The notes under the pieces: generated by a model | Seen by the model: the letters and a program-made list of their open reading frames with translations, nothing else | Database searches by the model: none | What the model was told of the DNA's origin: nothing | Translations under genes and position numbers: made by a program | In this document: positions 1 to 9,768 of the stretch, piece by piece | Numbering within the stretch: position 1 is the first letter of the stretch | Layout: every line of letters begins with the position of its first letter | Assembly (NCBI GenBank): GCA_000277545.1 | Contig: AKXM01000040.1 | Location: 186,001 to 250,000, forward strand | From: Enterobacter sp. Ag1 | Lineage (GTDB): Bacteria > Pseudomonadota > Gammaproteobacteria > Enterobacterales > Enterobacteriaceae | Length of the DNA: 64,000 bases | Direction of reading: 5' to 3'

Positions 1-2185
1 GGGTCTTCACGCCGAATTTATAGGCGGTGAGCAGATCCTTCAGCAGCTGCTGCATTGGCACTTTGCCTGACGGGAAGCGCGTTGGGTCATAGTTGGTGTT
101 GGCAGAGATCGACTGGTCGATAAACTTCTGCATCAGGCCAACCAGCTGCAGATAGCCATCGTTGCTCGGCATTTCCCACAGCAGCTCGTAGTTGTTTTTC
201 AGCGCTTCATAATCCGGCACAACCTGGCGCAGGATCCCGTCTTTCGACGCTTTAATGCTGATGTGGCCGCGCGGTGGCTCGATGCCGTTGGTGGCGTTGG
301 AGATCTGCGATGAGGTCTCAGACGGCATCAGGGCAGAAAGCGTGGAGTTGCGCAGGCCGTGAGTTTGGATGGACTCACGCAGACCTTCCCAGTCCAGATG
401 CAGCGGTTCGTTGCTGATAGCATCCAGGTCTTTCTTGTAGGTGTCGATGGGCAGAATGCCTTTTGCGTAGGTGGTTTCGTTGAACCACGGGCAGGCACCT
501 TGCTCTTTCGCCAGTTCGTTTGACGCTTTCAGCAGGTAGTACTGAATGGCTTCGAAAGTCTTGTGCGTCAGGTTATTTGCGCTGCCGTCGGAGTAACGCA
601 CGCCGTGCTTCGCCAGATAATAGGCAAAGTTAATCACGCCGATACCCAGGGTACGACGGCCCATTGCGCCGCGTTTTGCCGCCAGAATTGGGTAATCCTG
701 GTAGTCGAGCAGAGCGTCCAGTGCGCGCACAGCCAGCACAGCCATCTCTTCCAGATCGTCCAGGCTTTCAATCACGCCAAGGTTGAACGCAGACAGCGTA
801 CACAGGGCGATTTCGCCGTTTTCGTCGTTGACGTCGTCCAGCGGTTTGGTCGGCAGGGCGATTTCCAGGCACAGGTTGGACTGGCGCACTGGGGCAATCG
901 CCGGATCGAACGGGCTGTGGGTGTTGCAGTGGTCAACGTTCTGGATGTAGATACGGCCGGTGGAGGCGCGTTCCTGCATCATCAGGGAGAACAGTTCCAC
1001 CGCTTTCACGCGCTGTTTACGGATGCTGTCGTCTTTCTCGTATTTGGTGTACAGGCGCTCAAACTCGTCCTGATCGGCGAAGAAAGCGTCATACAGTCCC
1101 GGCACGTCAGAGGGGCTGAACAGGGTGATCTCTTCGCCCTTCAGCAGGCGGGTATACATCAGCTTGTTGATCTGTACGCCGTAGTCCATGTGGCGCACGC
1201 GGTTACCTTCCACGCCACGGTTGTTTTTTAGCACCAGCAGGCTTTCCACTTCCAGATGCCACATCGGGTAGAACAGCGTTGCAGCCCCGCCGCGCACGCC
1301 GCCCTGGGAGCAGGACTTCACTGCCGTCTGGAAGTGCTTATAGAACGGGATACAGCCGGTGTGGAACGCTTCACCGCCGCGAATCGGGCTGCCCAGCGCA
1401 CGAATGCGGCCGGCGTTGATGCCGATACCTGCGCGCTGGGAAACGTATTTCACGATCGCACTGGAGGTAGCGTTGATGGAATCCAGGCTGTCGCCGCACT
1501 CGATCAGTACGCAGGAGCTGAACTGACGGGTCGGGGTGCGCACGCCAGACATGATTGGCGTAGGCAGGGAAATCTTGAAGGTGGAAATCGCGTCGTAGAA
1601 ACGTTTCACGTAGCTGAGGCGGGTTTCACGCGGGTAGCCGGAGAACAGGCAGGCGGCGACCAGAATATAGAGGAACTGCGCGCTTTCGTAGATCTCACCG
1701 GAAACGCGGTTCTGCACGAGATATTTGCCTTCGAGCTGCTTCACCGCCGCGTAAGAGAAGTTCATGTCACGCCAGTGATCGATGAAATCGTTCATCTGCT
1801 CGAACTCTTCTTCCGTGTAGTCTTCCAGCAGGTGACGATCGTATTTACCCATCTCAACCATTTTCACAACCTGATCGTAAAGCTTCGGCGGCTCAAACTG
1901 ACCGTAGGCTTTTTTACGCAGGTGGAAAATTGCCAGGCGAGCGGCGAGATACTGATAATCCGGTGCGTCACGGGAGATCAGGTCAGCTGCGGCCTTGATG
2001 ATGGTTTCATGAATGTCAGAGGTCTTGATGCCGTCGTAAAACTGGATATGGGAACGCAGTTCAACCTGGGAAACGGAGACGTTGTTCAGACCCTCAGCGG
2101 CCCAGTCGAGTACCCGATGAATTTTATCCAGATTGATGCGCTCTTTGCTGCCATCGCGTTTTGTAACCAGCAGACTCTGATTCAT
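1..2185 (-). CDS. nrdA: Ribonucleoside-diphosphate reductase 1 subunit alpha (3' end outside window)
   Basis: Class Ia ribonucleotide reductase large subunit. With NrdB it reduces ribonucleoside diphosphates to deoxyribonucleotides for DNA synthesis in aerobic cells. Translated from the minus strand it begins MNQSLLVTKRDGS and runs off the left edge after about 728 codons. The E. coli protein has 761 residues, so only about 33 C-terminal residues are missing, including the tail cysteines that shuttle electrons from thioredoxin or glutaredoxin. Active-site landmarks are visible: the cysteine in RQFSSCVL (E. coli C225), the N-L-C-L-E motif (N437, C439, E441) and the cysteine in EIALCTLSAF (C462). 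The start ATG lies downstream of an AGGT ribosome-binding sequence. Divergent transcription from the ubiG side is absent, since ubiG also reads leftward upstream of it. The upstream region carries NrdR- and DnaA-type sites. Identity is certain; only the truncation limits the call. Confidence 0.98.
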   Translation of the reverse strand, partial: MNQSLLVTKRDGSKERINLDKIHRVLDWAAEGLNNVSVSQVELRSHIQFYDGIKTSDIHETIIKAAADLISRDAPDYQYLAARLAIFHLRKKAYGQFEPPKLYDQVVKMVEMGKYDRHLLEDYTEEEFEQMNDFIDHWRDMNFSYAAVKQLEGKYLVQNRVSGEIYESAQFLYILVAACLFSGYPRETRLSYVKRFYDAISTFKISLPTPIMSGVRTPTRQFSSCVLIECGDSLDSINATSSAIVKYVSQRAGIGINAGRIRALGSPIRGGEAFHTGCIPFYKHFQTAVKSCSQGGVRGGAATLFYPMWHLEVESLLVLKNNRGVEGNRVRHMDYGVQINKLMYTRLLKGEEITLFSPSDVPGLYDAFFADQDEFERLYTKYEKDDSIRKQRVKAVELFSLMMQERASTGRIYIQNVDHCNTHSPFDPAIAPVRQSNLCLEIALPTKPLDDVNDENGEIALCTLSAFNLGVIESLDDLEEMAVLAVRALDALLDYQDYPILAAKRGAMGRRTLGIGVINFAYYLAKHGVRYSDGSANNLTHKTFEAIQYYLLKASNELAKEQGACPWFNETTYAKGILPIDTYKKDLDAISNEPLHLDWEGLRESIQTHGLRNSTLSALMPSETSSQISNATNGIEPPRGHISIKASKDGILRQVVPDYEALKNNYELLWEMPSNDGYLQLVGLMQKFIDQSISANTNYDPTRFPSGKVPMQQLLKDLLTAYKFGVKT

Positions 2186-2224
2186 GTGAGTTTTACCTGT
2201 CCGTGAGATGAGTTTTCCCCTGAT

Positions 2225-2312
2225 TTATACACATCCGCCAGCCTGTGACTAACTCTGTGGATAAATACTATATATAGGGGGTGGGTGACAAAATGGTCAC
2301 TAGATGGTGAGT
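2225..2312 (-). promoter_or_regulatory. nrdA control region: two DnaA boxes and tandem NrdR boxes
   Basis: Seen: TTATACACA at 2225-2233 and the exact DnaA box complement TGTGGATAA at 2256-2264. Two 16-bp near-palindromes, ATACTATATATAGGGG (2265-2280) and TCACTAGATGGTGAGT (2297-2312), start exactly 32 bp apart. Known: NrdR represses class I, II and III reductase genes from paired boxes about three helical turns apart, and DnaA controls nrdAB in E. coli. The inference is that both inputs are kept here. Confidence 0.75.
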
Positions 2313-2476
2313 ATTCTAGTAAGGAATCCGTTCAGTACAAGTATTGATTTCGTCAATAAAATGAGGTTCGGCGGAGCGCTTTTTTCGTAAGTCCACGTCA
2401 CATAAGGCTTGAGGGAATTGTCAATGGGATGCAAAAAAAATGAAAATTTTGATCGGGTGCTGATTTCTTAAACTTC

Positions 2477-2514
2477 ATCGATAATTGCGCAACGGTTCTG
2501 GCGCAATTATCGAT
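2477..2514 (-). terminator. Perfect 14-bp inverted repeat after ubiG
   Basis: Arms ATCGATAATTGCGC (2477-2490) and its exact complement (2501-2514) enclose a 10-nt loop, 27 bp past the ubiG stop. There is no run of T after the stem on the minus strand, so a simple Rho-independent terminator is uncertain. It could instead be an RNA-stabilising stem or an operator. Confidence 0.5.
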
Positions 2515-2540
2515 AATCAATCCTTATACGATATGCCGAT

Positions 2541-3260
2541 TTATGCTTCAGTATGCAGCATATAATTAACATCTACCCCTGGGCCCAGCTTGAATACGTT
2601 GGTGATTGGGTTGAAATGTAATCCGGTCATATGGCGCTCGCGCAGCGGGGTTTCATCCACCCAGCGTAAGAGTTCGGCGGGCTTGATAAACTTTTTAACA
2701 TCGTGCGTGCCTTTCGGCACCATGCGCATCACATATTCAGCGCCGACGACGGCCATCAGCCAGGCTTTGCCGTTGCGGTTAATGGTAGAGAAGAAGACGT
2801 GGCCGCCGGGTTTGGCTAAACGCGCGCAGGCGTGAACCACCGATTGCGGGTCAGGCACGTGCTCCAGCATTTCCATACAGGTTACGACGTCGTACTGCCC
2901 GGCGTGTTTGCTCGCGTGTTCTTCGACCGTCTCCTGGACATAGTCCACCTTAACGCCGCTTTCCAGTGCGTGAAGGCGGGCCACCTGCAGCGGTTCAAAC
3001 CCCATATCCAGGCCGGTGACGTTGGCACCTTCACGAGCCATGCTTTCCGCCAGAATACCGCCGCCGCAGCCAACGTCGAGCACGGTTTTACCGAACAGCC
3101 CACCGGCGCGCTGGTTGATATAGCCCAAACGCAGCGGGTTGATGCGGTGCAGCGGCTTAAATTCACCTTCCAGATCCCACCAGCGGGAAGCGACAGCTTC
3201 AAATTTGGCGATTTCCTCGTGGTCGACGTTCTGCGTAACCGGTTGGTTTTCAGCATTCAT
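2541..3260 (-). CDS. ubiG: Ubiquinone biosynthesis O-methyltransferase UbiG
   Basis: S-adenosylmethionine-dependent methyltransferase that performs both O-methylations of ubiquinone synthesis (on the 2-polyprenyl-6-hydroxyphenol and the demethylubiquinol intermediates), in the Ubi complex at the inner face of the membrane. The 239-residue product matches the family length (E. coli 240). The SAM-binding motif I is clear as [16 protein letters not shown] near residues 60-75, with the acidic ribose-binding residue in VTGLDMG. The start ATG has AAGGAGT about ten bases upstream. It is divergent from gyrA across about 160 bp, as in E. coli. The gene yfaL, which separates ubiG from nrdA in E. coli K-12, is absent here. 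Confidence 0.97.
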   Translation of the reverse strand: MNAENQPVTQNVDHEEIAKFEAVASRWWDLEGEFKPLHRINPLRLGYINQRAGGLFGKTVLDVGCGGGILAESMAREGANVTGLDMGFEPLQVARLHALESGVKVDYVQETVEEHASKHAGQYDVVTCMEMLEHVPDPQSVVHACARLAKPGGHVFFSTINRNGKAWLMAVVGAEYVMRMVPKGTHDVKKFIKPAELLRWVDETPLRERHMTGLHFNPITNVFKLGPGVDVNYMLHTEA

Positions 3261-3369
3261 TACAGCGGTGACTCCTTGCAGATGTTAAGGCTGGCAGTAT
3301 ATCAGGCTAACGGCGTGAATAAAGCGCCGACAATTGCGTTGAGGTTTCCCCACACAGGGCTGGATGTGT

Positions 3370-3375
3370 TATAAT
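3370..3375 (+). promoter_or_regulatory. Probable gyrA -10 element
   Basis: A perfect TATAAT hexamer lies 45 bp before the gyrA start codon. No good -35 hexamer sits at 16-18 bp; the best is TTCCCC at 18 bp. A weak -35 would fit the supercoiling-sensitive gyrA promoter of enteric bacteria, but the assignment rests on the -10 alone. Confidence 0.5.
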
Positions 3376-3420
3376 TTGCGACCTTTGAATCCGGGAAAAC
3401 AGTAGAGGGATAGCGGTTAC

Positions 3421-6057
3421 ATGAGCGACCTTGCCAGAGAAATTACGCCGGTCAACATTGAGGAAGAGCTAAAGAGCTCGTATCTGGATTATGCGATGTC
3501 GGTTATTGTCGGCCGCGCACTGCCAGATGTCCGCGATGGACTTAAGCCGGTACACCGTCGCGTGCTTTACGCGATGAACGTATTGGGCAATGACTGGAAC
3601 AAAGCATACAAAAAATCCGCCCGTGTTGTTGGTGACGTTATCGGTAAATATCACCCTCATGGTGATACCGCGGTTTATGACACCATCGTCCGTATGGCAC
3701 AGCCATTTTCCCTGCGTTACATGCTGGTCGACGGCCAGGGTAACTTCGGTTCCGTAGACGGCGACTCCGCCGCGGCGATGCGTTATACGGAAATCCGTAT
3801 GTCGAAAATCGCCCACGAGCTGATGGCAGACCTGGAAAAAGAGACGGTTGATTTCGTCGATAACTACGACGGCACCGAAAAAATTCCAGACGTCATGCCA
3901 ACCAAAATTCCTAACCTGCTGGTAAACGGTTCATCCGGTATCGCAGTCGGGATGGCGACGAACATTCCGCCGCACAACATTACCGAAGTGATCAACGGCT
4001 GCCTCGCCTATATTGAAGACGAGAACATCAGCGTTGAAGGGCTGATGGAACACATTCCAGGCCCGGATTTCCCGACTGCCGCTATCATTAACGGCCGCCG
4101 CGGTATTGAAGAAGCGTATCGCACCGGCCGCGGTAAAATTTATATTCGCGCCCGTGCTGAAGTAGAAGCGGACGCGAAGACCGGCCGCGAGACCATTATC
4201 GTTCACGAAATTCCGTATCAGGTGAACAAAGCTCGCCTGATCGAGAAAATCGCCGAGCTGGTGAAAGACAAACGCGTGGAAGGCATCAGCGCCCTGCGCG
4301 ATGAGTCTGATAAAGACGGTATGCGTATTGTTATTGAGATTAAACGCGACGCCGTGGGCGAAGTGGTGCTCAATAACCTGTATTCCCAGACTCAGCTGCA
4401 GGTTTCCTTCGGTATCAACATGGTGGCATTGCACCATGGTCAGCCGAAGATCATGACCCTGAAAGAGATCCTGTCTGCGTTCGTGCGCCACCGCCGCGAA
4501 GTGGTGACCCGTCGTACCATCTTCGAACTGCGCAAAGCCCGCGATCGCGCGCATATCCTTGAAGGGTTGGCTATCGCCCTGGCGAATATCGACCCGATCA
4601 TTGAACTTATCCGTAACTCGCCAAATGCTGCCGAAGCGAAAGCGAGCCTGGTAGCCCGTTCCTGGGACCTGGGCAACGTTTCTGCAATGCTTGAGCGTGC
4701 GGGTGATGATGCCGCACGTCCTGAGTGGCTGGAGCCAGAGTTTGGCATCCGCGACGGTAAATACTTCCTCACCGAGCAGCAGGCTCAGGCGATTCTGGAT
4801 CTGCGTCTGCAGAAACTGACCGGCCTTGAGCACGAAAAACTGCTCGACGAGTATAAAGAACTGCTGGAGCAGATCGCTGAATTACTGCACATCCTGGGCA
4901 GCGCAGAGCGTCTGATGGAAGTGATTCGCGAAGAGCTGGAAGCGATGCGCGATCAGTTCGGCGACAACCGTCGCACCGAGATCACCGCCAACACCGCAGA
5001 TATCAACATTGAAGATCTGATCAACCAGGAAGATGTGGTGGTCACCCTGTCTCACCAGGGCTATGTGAAGTATCAGCCGCTGACCGATTATGAAGCGCAG
5101 CGCCGCGGTGGCAAAGGCAAGTCGGCCGCCCGTATTAAAGAAGAAGACTTCATTGACCGCCTGCTGGTGGCCAACACCCACGACACGATCCTGCTGTTCT
5201 CCAGCCGTGGTCGCCTGTACTGGATGAAGGTTTATCAGCTGCCGGAAGCGAGCCGTGGCGCGCGTGGCCGTCCAATTGTGAACCTGCTGCCGCTTGAGCA
5301 GGACGAGCGTATTACCGCGATTCTGCCGGTGCGCGAGTACGCAGAAGGCATCAACGTGTTCATGGCGACCGCAAGCGGTACCGTGAAGAAAACTGCGCTG
5401 ACCGACTTCAGCCGTCCGCGTTCAGCGGGCATCATCGCCGTTAACCTTAACGAGGGTGACGAGCTGATTGGCGTTGATTTAACTAACGGTAGCGACGAAG
5501 CCATGCTGTTCTCGGCGGCAGGTAAAGTGGTGCGCTTCAAAGAAGACGCCGTTCGTACCATGGGCCGTACCGCAACGGGCGTTCGCGGGATCAAGCTTGC
5601 CGGTGACGACAAAGTGGTGTCTCTGATCATTCCTCGCGGTGACGGCGCGATTCTGACCGTTACCCAGAATGGTTACGGTAAACGCACCGCTGCGGCCGAG
5701 TATCCAACCAAGTCTCGTGCAACGCAGGGCGTTATCTCTATCAAAGTCACCGAACGTAACGGCAGCGTCGTTGGGGCGGTGCAGGTGGAGGATACCGACC
5801 AGATCATGATGATCACCGATGCCGGTACGCTGGTGCGTACCCGCGTGTCTGAAGTCAGCGTGGTCGGGCGTAACACCCAGGGCGTTATTCTCATCCGTAC
5901 TGCGGAAGACGAAAGCGTTGTGGGCCTGCAGCGCGTCGCCGAACCTGTGGATGACGAAGAGCTGGACAGCATCGACGGTAGCGTGGCGGAAGGGGACGAT
6001 GATATCGCGCCTGAAGCGGATACCGATGATGATGTTGCCGACGAAGCGGACGAATAA
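3421..6057 (+). CDS. gyrA: DNA gyrase subunit A
   Basis: Cutting and rejoining subunit of the A2B2 type II topoisomerase that introduces negative supercoils. The 878-residue product (E. coli 875) has the catalytic tyrosine at residue 122 (AMRYTEIRM), the GyrA box QRRGGKG near residue 560 in the wrapping domain, and an acidic C-terminal tail rich in Asp and Glu. In the quinolone-resistance region residue 83 is Thr (codon ACC at 3667-3669) where E. coli has Ser, and Asp87 is intact. Thr83 is the normal residue in several enteric genera, so it need not mean resistance. The gene stands alone between ubiG (divergent) and rcsC (same strand), with its own terminator. Confidence 0.99.
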   Translation: MSDLAREITPVNIEEELKSSYLDYAMSVIVGRALPDVRDGLKPVHRRVLYAMNVLGNDWNKAYKKSARVVGDVIGKYHPHGDTAVYDTIVRMAQPFSLRYMLVDGQGNFGSVDGDSAAAMRYTEIRMSKIAHELMADLEKETVDFVDNYDGTEKIPDVMPTKIPNLLVNGSSGIAVGMATNIPPHNITEVINGCLAYIEDENISVEGLMEHIPGPDFPTAAIINGRRGIEEAYRTGRGKIYIRARAEVEADAKTGRETIIVHEIPYQVNKARLIEKIAELVKDKRVEGISALRDESDKDGMRIVIEIKRDAVGEVVLNNLYSQTQLQVSFGINMVALHHGQPKIMTLKEILSAFVRHRREVVTRRTIFELRKARDRAHILEGLAIALANIDPIIELIRNSPNAAEAKASLVARSWDLGNVSAMLERAGDDAARPEWLEPEFGIRDGKYFLTEQQAQAILDLRLQKLTGLEHEKLLDEYKELLEQIAELLHILGSAERLMEVIREELEAMRDQFGDNRRTEITANTADINIEDLINQEDVVVTLSHQGYVKYQPLTDYEAQRRGGKGKSAARIKEEDFIDRLLVANTHDTILLFSSRGRLYWMKVYQLPEASRGARGRPIVNLLPLEQDERITAILPVREYAEGINVFMATASGTVKKTALTDFSRPRSAGIIAVNLNEGDELIGVDLTNGSDEAMLFSAAGKVVRFKEDAVRTMGRTATGVRGIKLAGDDKVVSLIIPRGDGAILTVTQNGYGKRTAAAEYPTKSRATQGVISIKVTERNGSVVGAVQVEDTDQIMMITDAGTLVRTRVSEVSVVGRNTQGVILIRTAEDESVVGLQRVAEPVDDEELDSIDGSVAEGDDDIAPEADTDDDVADEADE

Positions 6058-6075
6058 TCCAGAATAGTCGTAAAT

Positions 6076-6103
6076 AAAGGGTCGCTTTGGCGGCCCTTTT
6101 TGT
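6076..6103 (+). terminator. gyrA Rho-independent terminator
   Basis: AAAGGGTCGC and GCGGCCCTTT pair as a ten-base stem with one G-T wobble around a TTTG loop, ending in a T run, 19 bp after the gyrA stop. Confidence 0.85.
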
Positions 6104-6181
6104 TTGCCGTTGCGGGACAAAGGTTTTGCGGCTACCTTAAGCGCATCTTCGTTCACTCGCTCGCGTACTTTCAGGCCCAAT

Positions 6182-9037
6182 TTGAAATACTTCGTCTCTT
6201 TTCGCAGCACCCTTAAAATTTCGCGCTACCTGTTCAGGGCGCTGGCGCTTCTGCTCTGGCTGCTTATCGCGCTGTTTTCCGTGTTTTACATCGTCAACGC
6301 GCTGCACGATAAAGAGTCGGAGATTCGCCAGGAGTTTAACATCAGCTTTGACCAGGCCCAGCGCTACATCCAGCGCACTTCGGACGTGGTGAAAGAGCTG
6401 AAGTACATTGCTGAAAACCGTCTCACGGCGCCCAATGGCGTGCTTCCTCCGCTCGATCAAAGCGCGGATAAAACCGAGGCGCCAACGTTTATGCCGCTCT
6501 TCCCGGACTCTGACTGTTCGGCAGTGAGCGTGACCTGGCGAAGCTCGCTGCAGTCTCTCTCCTGGTTCCTGCGCTACTGGCGCGATAACTTCTCCGCGGC
6601 GTACGACCTCAACCGGGTGTTCCTGATTGGCGGCGATAATCTCTGCATGGCAGATTTTGGGCTGCGTGATATGCCGCTGGAACGGGAAAACGCGCTGAAA
6701 ACGCTGCATGAACGCATCATGAAGTATCGTACCGCGCCCCAGGATGAACGGGCGAACAGCATTTACTGGATTGGGCAGGGGCCGCGCCCCGGCATTGGCT
6801 ATTTCTACACGCTGACGCCGGTCTATCTGGCGAACCGCCTCCAGGCGCTGCTGGGGATTGAGCAAACGGTGCGTATGGAGAACTTCCTGACGCCGGGCAC
6901 GCTGCCTATTGGCGTCACTATCCTGGATGAAAACGGGCACCCGCTGATATCGCTGACCGGCCCGGAATCGCGCATTGAACCGGAAAGTCGCTGGATTCAG
7001 GATCGCTCCTGGTTCGGCTATACCTCTGGCTTTAAGGCGCTGGTACTAAAGAAAAACCTGCCGCCGTCCTCGCTGAGCGTGATTTACTCTGTGCCTGTCG
7101 ATTTGGTGCTGGAAAGCATCAGAATGCTTATCCTCAATGCGGTTTTACTCAACGTCCTGGTAGGCATTGTGCTGTTTACCCTGGCGCGAATGTATGAGCG
7201 CCGGATATTTATTCCGGCCGAGAGCGATGCCCAGCGGCTGGAGGAGCACGAGCAGTTCAACCGGAAGATCGTCGCGTCTGCACCCGTGGGTATCTGTATT
7301 TTGCGCACCCAGGACGGCACTAATATTCTGAGTAACGAACTGGCGCACAATTACCTCAATATGCTGACGCACGAGGACAGGCAGCGGCTGACGCAGATTA
7401 TTTGTGGCCAGCAGGTCAACTTTGTCGATGTCATGACCAGCAACCACACCAATCTGCAGATCAGCTTTGTGCATTCGCGCTACCGCAATGAGAACGTGGC
7501 AATTTGCGTGTTGGTTGACGTCAGCGCCCGCGTGAAGATGGAGGAGTCCCTGCAGGAGATGGCTCAGGCCTCGGAGCAGGCGAGCCAGTCTAAATCTATG
7601 TTCCTCGCCACTGTCAGCCATGAACTGCGTACGCCGCTGTACGGCATCATCGGTAACCTGGATCTCCTGCAGACCAAAGAACTGCCGAAGGGCGTGGACA
7701 GGCTGGTCACGGCGATGAACAACTCATCCAGCCTGCTGCTGAAAATCATCAGCGATATTCTCGACTTCTCGAAAATCGAGTCAGAACAGTTGAAGATTGA
7801 GCCGCGTGAGTTTTCTCCGCGCGAGGTGATGAGCCACATTACCGCTAACTATCTGCCGCTGGTGGTTCGCAAGCAGCTGGGGCTGTACTGCTTTATCGAC
7901 GATGATGTACCGCTCACGCTGCAGGGTGACCCTATGCGCTTGCAGCAGGTTATCTCCAACTTACTGAGTAATGCGATTAAGTTCACCGATATTGGCTGTA
8001 TTATCCTGCATGTTTCTATCAACGGTGATTACCTGAGCTTCCGGGTGCGCGACACCGGGGTAGGGATCCCGACCAAAGAAGTGACCCGACTTTTTGACCC
8101 GTTCTTCCAGGTGGGGACCGGCGTGCAGCGTAATTTCCAGGGAACCGGGCTGGGGCTGGCGATTTGCGAAAAGCTAATCAGCATGATGGATGGCGATATT
8201 TCGGTGGATACCGAGTCGGGAATGGGCAGCCAGTTTACGGTGCGTATCCCGCTGTATAAAGCGCAGTTTGCGCCGAAGAATAATGTTGAAGGGCTGGCGG
8301 ACAAGCGCTGCTGGCTGGCTATTCGCAATGATTATCTCAGTAGCTACCTGGAATCTTTGCTGATCAAAAACGGGCTACAGGCGCAGTCCTGGTCGGGTGA
8401 AACGCCGGGCAGCGACGATATTCTGATTACCGATGATAATCTGGTGGCGCCGTGGGGCGGCCGGGCGGCAATTGTCTTCTGCCGCCGCCATATAGGTATT
8501 CCCGTTGAATTTGAACCTGGTCGTTGGGTGCACAGCGTCGCAGCGCCGCACGAGTTGCTGCCGCTGCTGGGGCGGATTTACAGCATTACTGTGGATGTGC
8601 CTGGCAGTTCTCCGGCGCTGACGGCGGCCAGTGAGATAAGCGAGCGAAACGATGACATGATGATCCTGGTGGTGGATGACCATCCGATCAACCGTCGCTT
8701 GCTGGCCGATCAGCTCGGATCGCTTGGCTATCAGTGCAAAACGGCGAATGACGGGATCGATGCGCTGAACGTGCTCAGCAAAAATCATATCGATATCGTA
8801 CTCAGTGACGTCAACATGCCGAACATGGACGGCTATCGCCTGACGCAGCGCATTCGCCAACTGGGGCTGACGCTGCCGGTCATCGGCGTGACGGCAAACG
8901 CGCTGGCGGAAGAGAAGCAGCGCTGTCTGGAATCCGGTATGGACAGCTGCTTGTCTAAACCGGTCACGCTGGATGTGATTAAACAGACGCTGGCGGTTTA
9001 TGCTGCCCGAGTGCGAAGTACACGCGATGCCTCGTAA
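6182..9037 (+). CDS. rcsC: Hybrid sensor histidine kinase RcsC
   Basis: Inner-membrane hybrid kinase of the Rcs phosphorelay, which senses outer-membrane and peptidoglycan stress through RcsF and IgaA and passes phosphate to RcsD and then RcsB. The product has a membrane helix near the N-terminus, a periplasmic sensor domain, a second membrane helix (around residues 310-330), then the kinase: H-box SHELRTP, ATP-binding GTGLGLAI, an RcsC-specific ABL domain, and a C-terminal receiver (VVDDHPINRRLL; phospho-Asp in LSDVNMPNMDG). The open frame extends to an ATG at 6104, but that lies inside the gyrA terminator. Alignment of LKYFVSFRSTLK with the E. coli N-terminus MKYLASFRTTLK places the start at the TTG at 6182, giving 951 residues (E. 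coli 949). No strong ribosome-binding site precedes it. It converges on rcsB. Confidence 0.96.
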   Translation: MKYFVSFRSTLKISRYLFRALALLLWLLIALFSVFYIVNALHDKESEIRQEFNISFDQAQRYIQRTSDVVKELKYIAENRLTAPNGVLPPLDQSADKTEAPTFMPLFPDSDCSAVSVTWRSSLQSLSWFLRYWRDNFSAAYDLNRVFLIGGDNLCMADFGLRDMPLERENALKTLHERIMKYRTAPQDERANSIYWIGQGPRPGIGYFYTLTPVYLANRLQALLGIEQTVRMENFLTPGTLPIGVTILDENGHPLISLTGPESRIEPESRWIQDRSWFGYTSGFKALVLKKNLPPSSLSVIYSVPVDLVLESIRMLILNAVLLNVLVGIVLFTLARMYERRIFIPAESDAQRLEEHEQFNRKIVASAPVGICILRTQDGTNILSNELAHNYLNMLTHEDRQRLTQIICGQQVNFVDVMTSNHTNLQISFVHSRYRNENVAICVLVDVSARVKMEESLQEMAQASEQASQSKSMFLATVSHELRTPLYGIIGNLDLLQTKELPKGVDRLVTAMNNSSSLLLKIISDILDFSKIESEQLKIEPREFSPREVMSHITANYLPLVVRKQLGLYCFIDDDVPLTLQGDPMRLQQVISNLLSNAIKFTDIGCIILHVSINGDYLSFRVRDTGVGIPTKEVTRLFDPFFQVGTGVQRNFQGTGLGLAICEKLISMMDGDISVDTESGMGSQFTVRIPLYKAQFAPKNNVEGLADKRCWLAIRNDYLSSYLESLLIKNGLQAQSWSGETPGSDDILITDDNLVAPWGGRAAIVFCRRHIGIPVEFEPGRWVHSVAAPHELLPLLGRIYSITVDVPGSSPALTAASEISERNDDMMILVVDDHPINRRLLADQLGSLGYQCKTANDGIDALNVLSKNHIDIVLSDVNMPNMDGYRLTQRIRQLGLTLPVIGVTANALAEEKQRCLESGMDSCLSKPVTLDVIKQTLAVYAARVRSTRDAS

Positions 9038-9050
9038 ACTAAGCTCATAA

Positions 9051-9081
9051 AAAAGCCCCGCATTTTCATGCGGGGCTTTTT
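9051..9081. terminator. Bidirectional terminator between rcsC and rcsB
   Basis: AAAAGCCCCGCAT and ATGCGGGGCTTTT form a perfect 13-bp stem around a TTTC loop with T runs on both strands, placed between the convergent rcsC and rcsB stop codons. Confidence 0.93.
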
Positions 9082-9101
9082 CTTGGTGGCCGTGGCGGAG
9101 A

Positions 9102-9752
9102 TTACTCTTTGTCCGCCGGCGTCAGGCTCACTGAGGAAAGGTAATTCAGCAGGGCAATGTCGTTCTCGACGCCCAGCTTCATCATCGCTGATTTCTTTTG
9201 GCTACTGATAGTTTTGATGCTGCGGTTCAGCTTACGGGCTATCTCGGTCACCAGGAAACCTTCGGCGAACAGGCGCAGAACTTCGCTTTCTTTCGGCGAC
9301 AGGCGCTTATCGCCATAGCCACCTGCGCTGATTTTTTCCAGCAGGCGGGAAACGCTCTCAGGGGTGAATTTCTTGCCCTTCTGCAACGCGGCGAGCGCTT
9401 TTGGCAGATCGGTTGGCGCACCCTGTTTCAGCACAATCCCCTCAATGTCGAGATCCAACACCGCGCTTAGGATTGCCGGGTTGTTGTTCATGGTTAGCAC
9501 GATGATCGACAGGTTAGGGAAGTGGCGCTTGATGTATTTGATCAGTGTGATGCCGTCGCCATATTTATCGCCTGGCATGGACAGATCGGTTATCAGTACG
9601 TTGGCTTCGAGCTTTGGTAAATTATTGATCAGTGCCGTGGAGTCTTCGAATTCACCGACAACATTCACCCATTCGATCTGCTCAAGAGATTTGCGAATGC
9701 CGAACAGAACAATCGGATGGTCGTCAGCAATAATTACGTTCATGTTGTTCAT
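9102..9752 (-). CDS. rcsB: Response regulator RcsB
   Basis: DNA-binding output regulator of the Rcs phosphorelay. It acts as a homodimer or with RcsA, GadE, BglJ and others to control capsule, flagella, rprA and osmotic genes. The 216-residue product is almost identical to the E. coli protein. It has an N-terminal receiver with the acidic pocket (IIADDHP) and phospho-acceptor Asp56 (VLITDLSMP), and a C-terminal LuxR-type helix-turn-helix (LVTEIARKLNRSIKTISSQK). The frame is open for 37 codons further upstream, but MNNMNVIIADD matches the family start. That ATG lies 16 bp after the rcsD stop, so the two are cotranscribed. E. coli also has an rcsB promoter inside the end of rcsD. Confidence 0.98.
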   Translation of the reverse strand: MNNMNVIIADDHPIVLFGIRKSLEQIEWVNVVGEFEDSTALINNLPKLEANVLITDLSMPGDKYGDGITLIKYIKRHFPNLSIIVLTMNNNPAILSAVLDLDIEGIVLKQGAPTDLPKALAALQKGKKFTPESVSRLLEKISAGGYGDKRLSPKESEVLRLFAEGFLVTEIARKLNRSIKTISSQKKSAMMKLGVENDIALLNYLSSVSLTPADKE

Positions 9753-9768
9753 GTAATAGGCTACCTTG

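Noticed and set aside
563..2206. Long plus-strand open frames across nrdA
   Set aside because: They are antisense shadows: the minus strand here reads nrdA with full homology and active-site motifs.
3931..4833. 300-codon minus-strand frame inside gyrA
   Set aside because: It lies wholly inside gyrA, shows no recognisable family, and has the composition of a complementary shadow.
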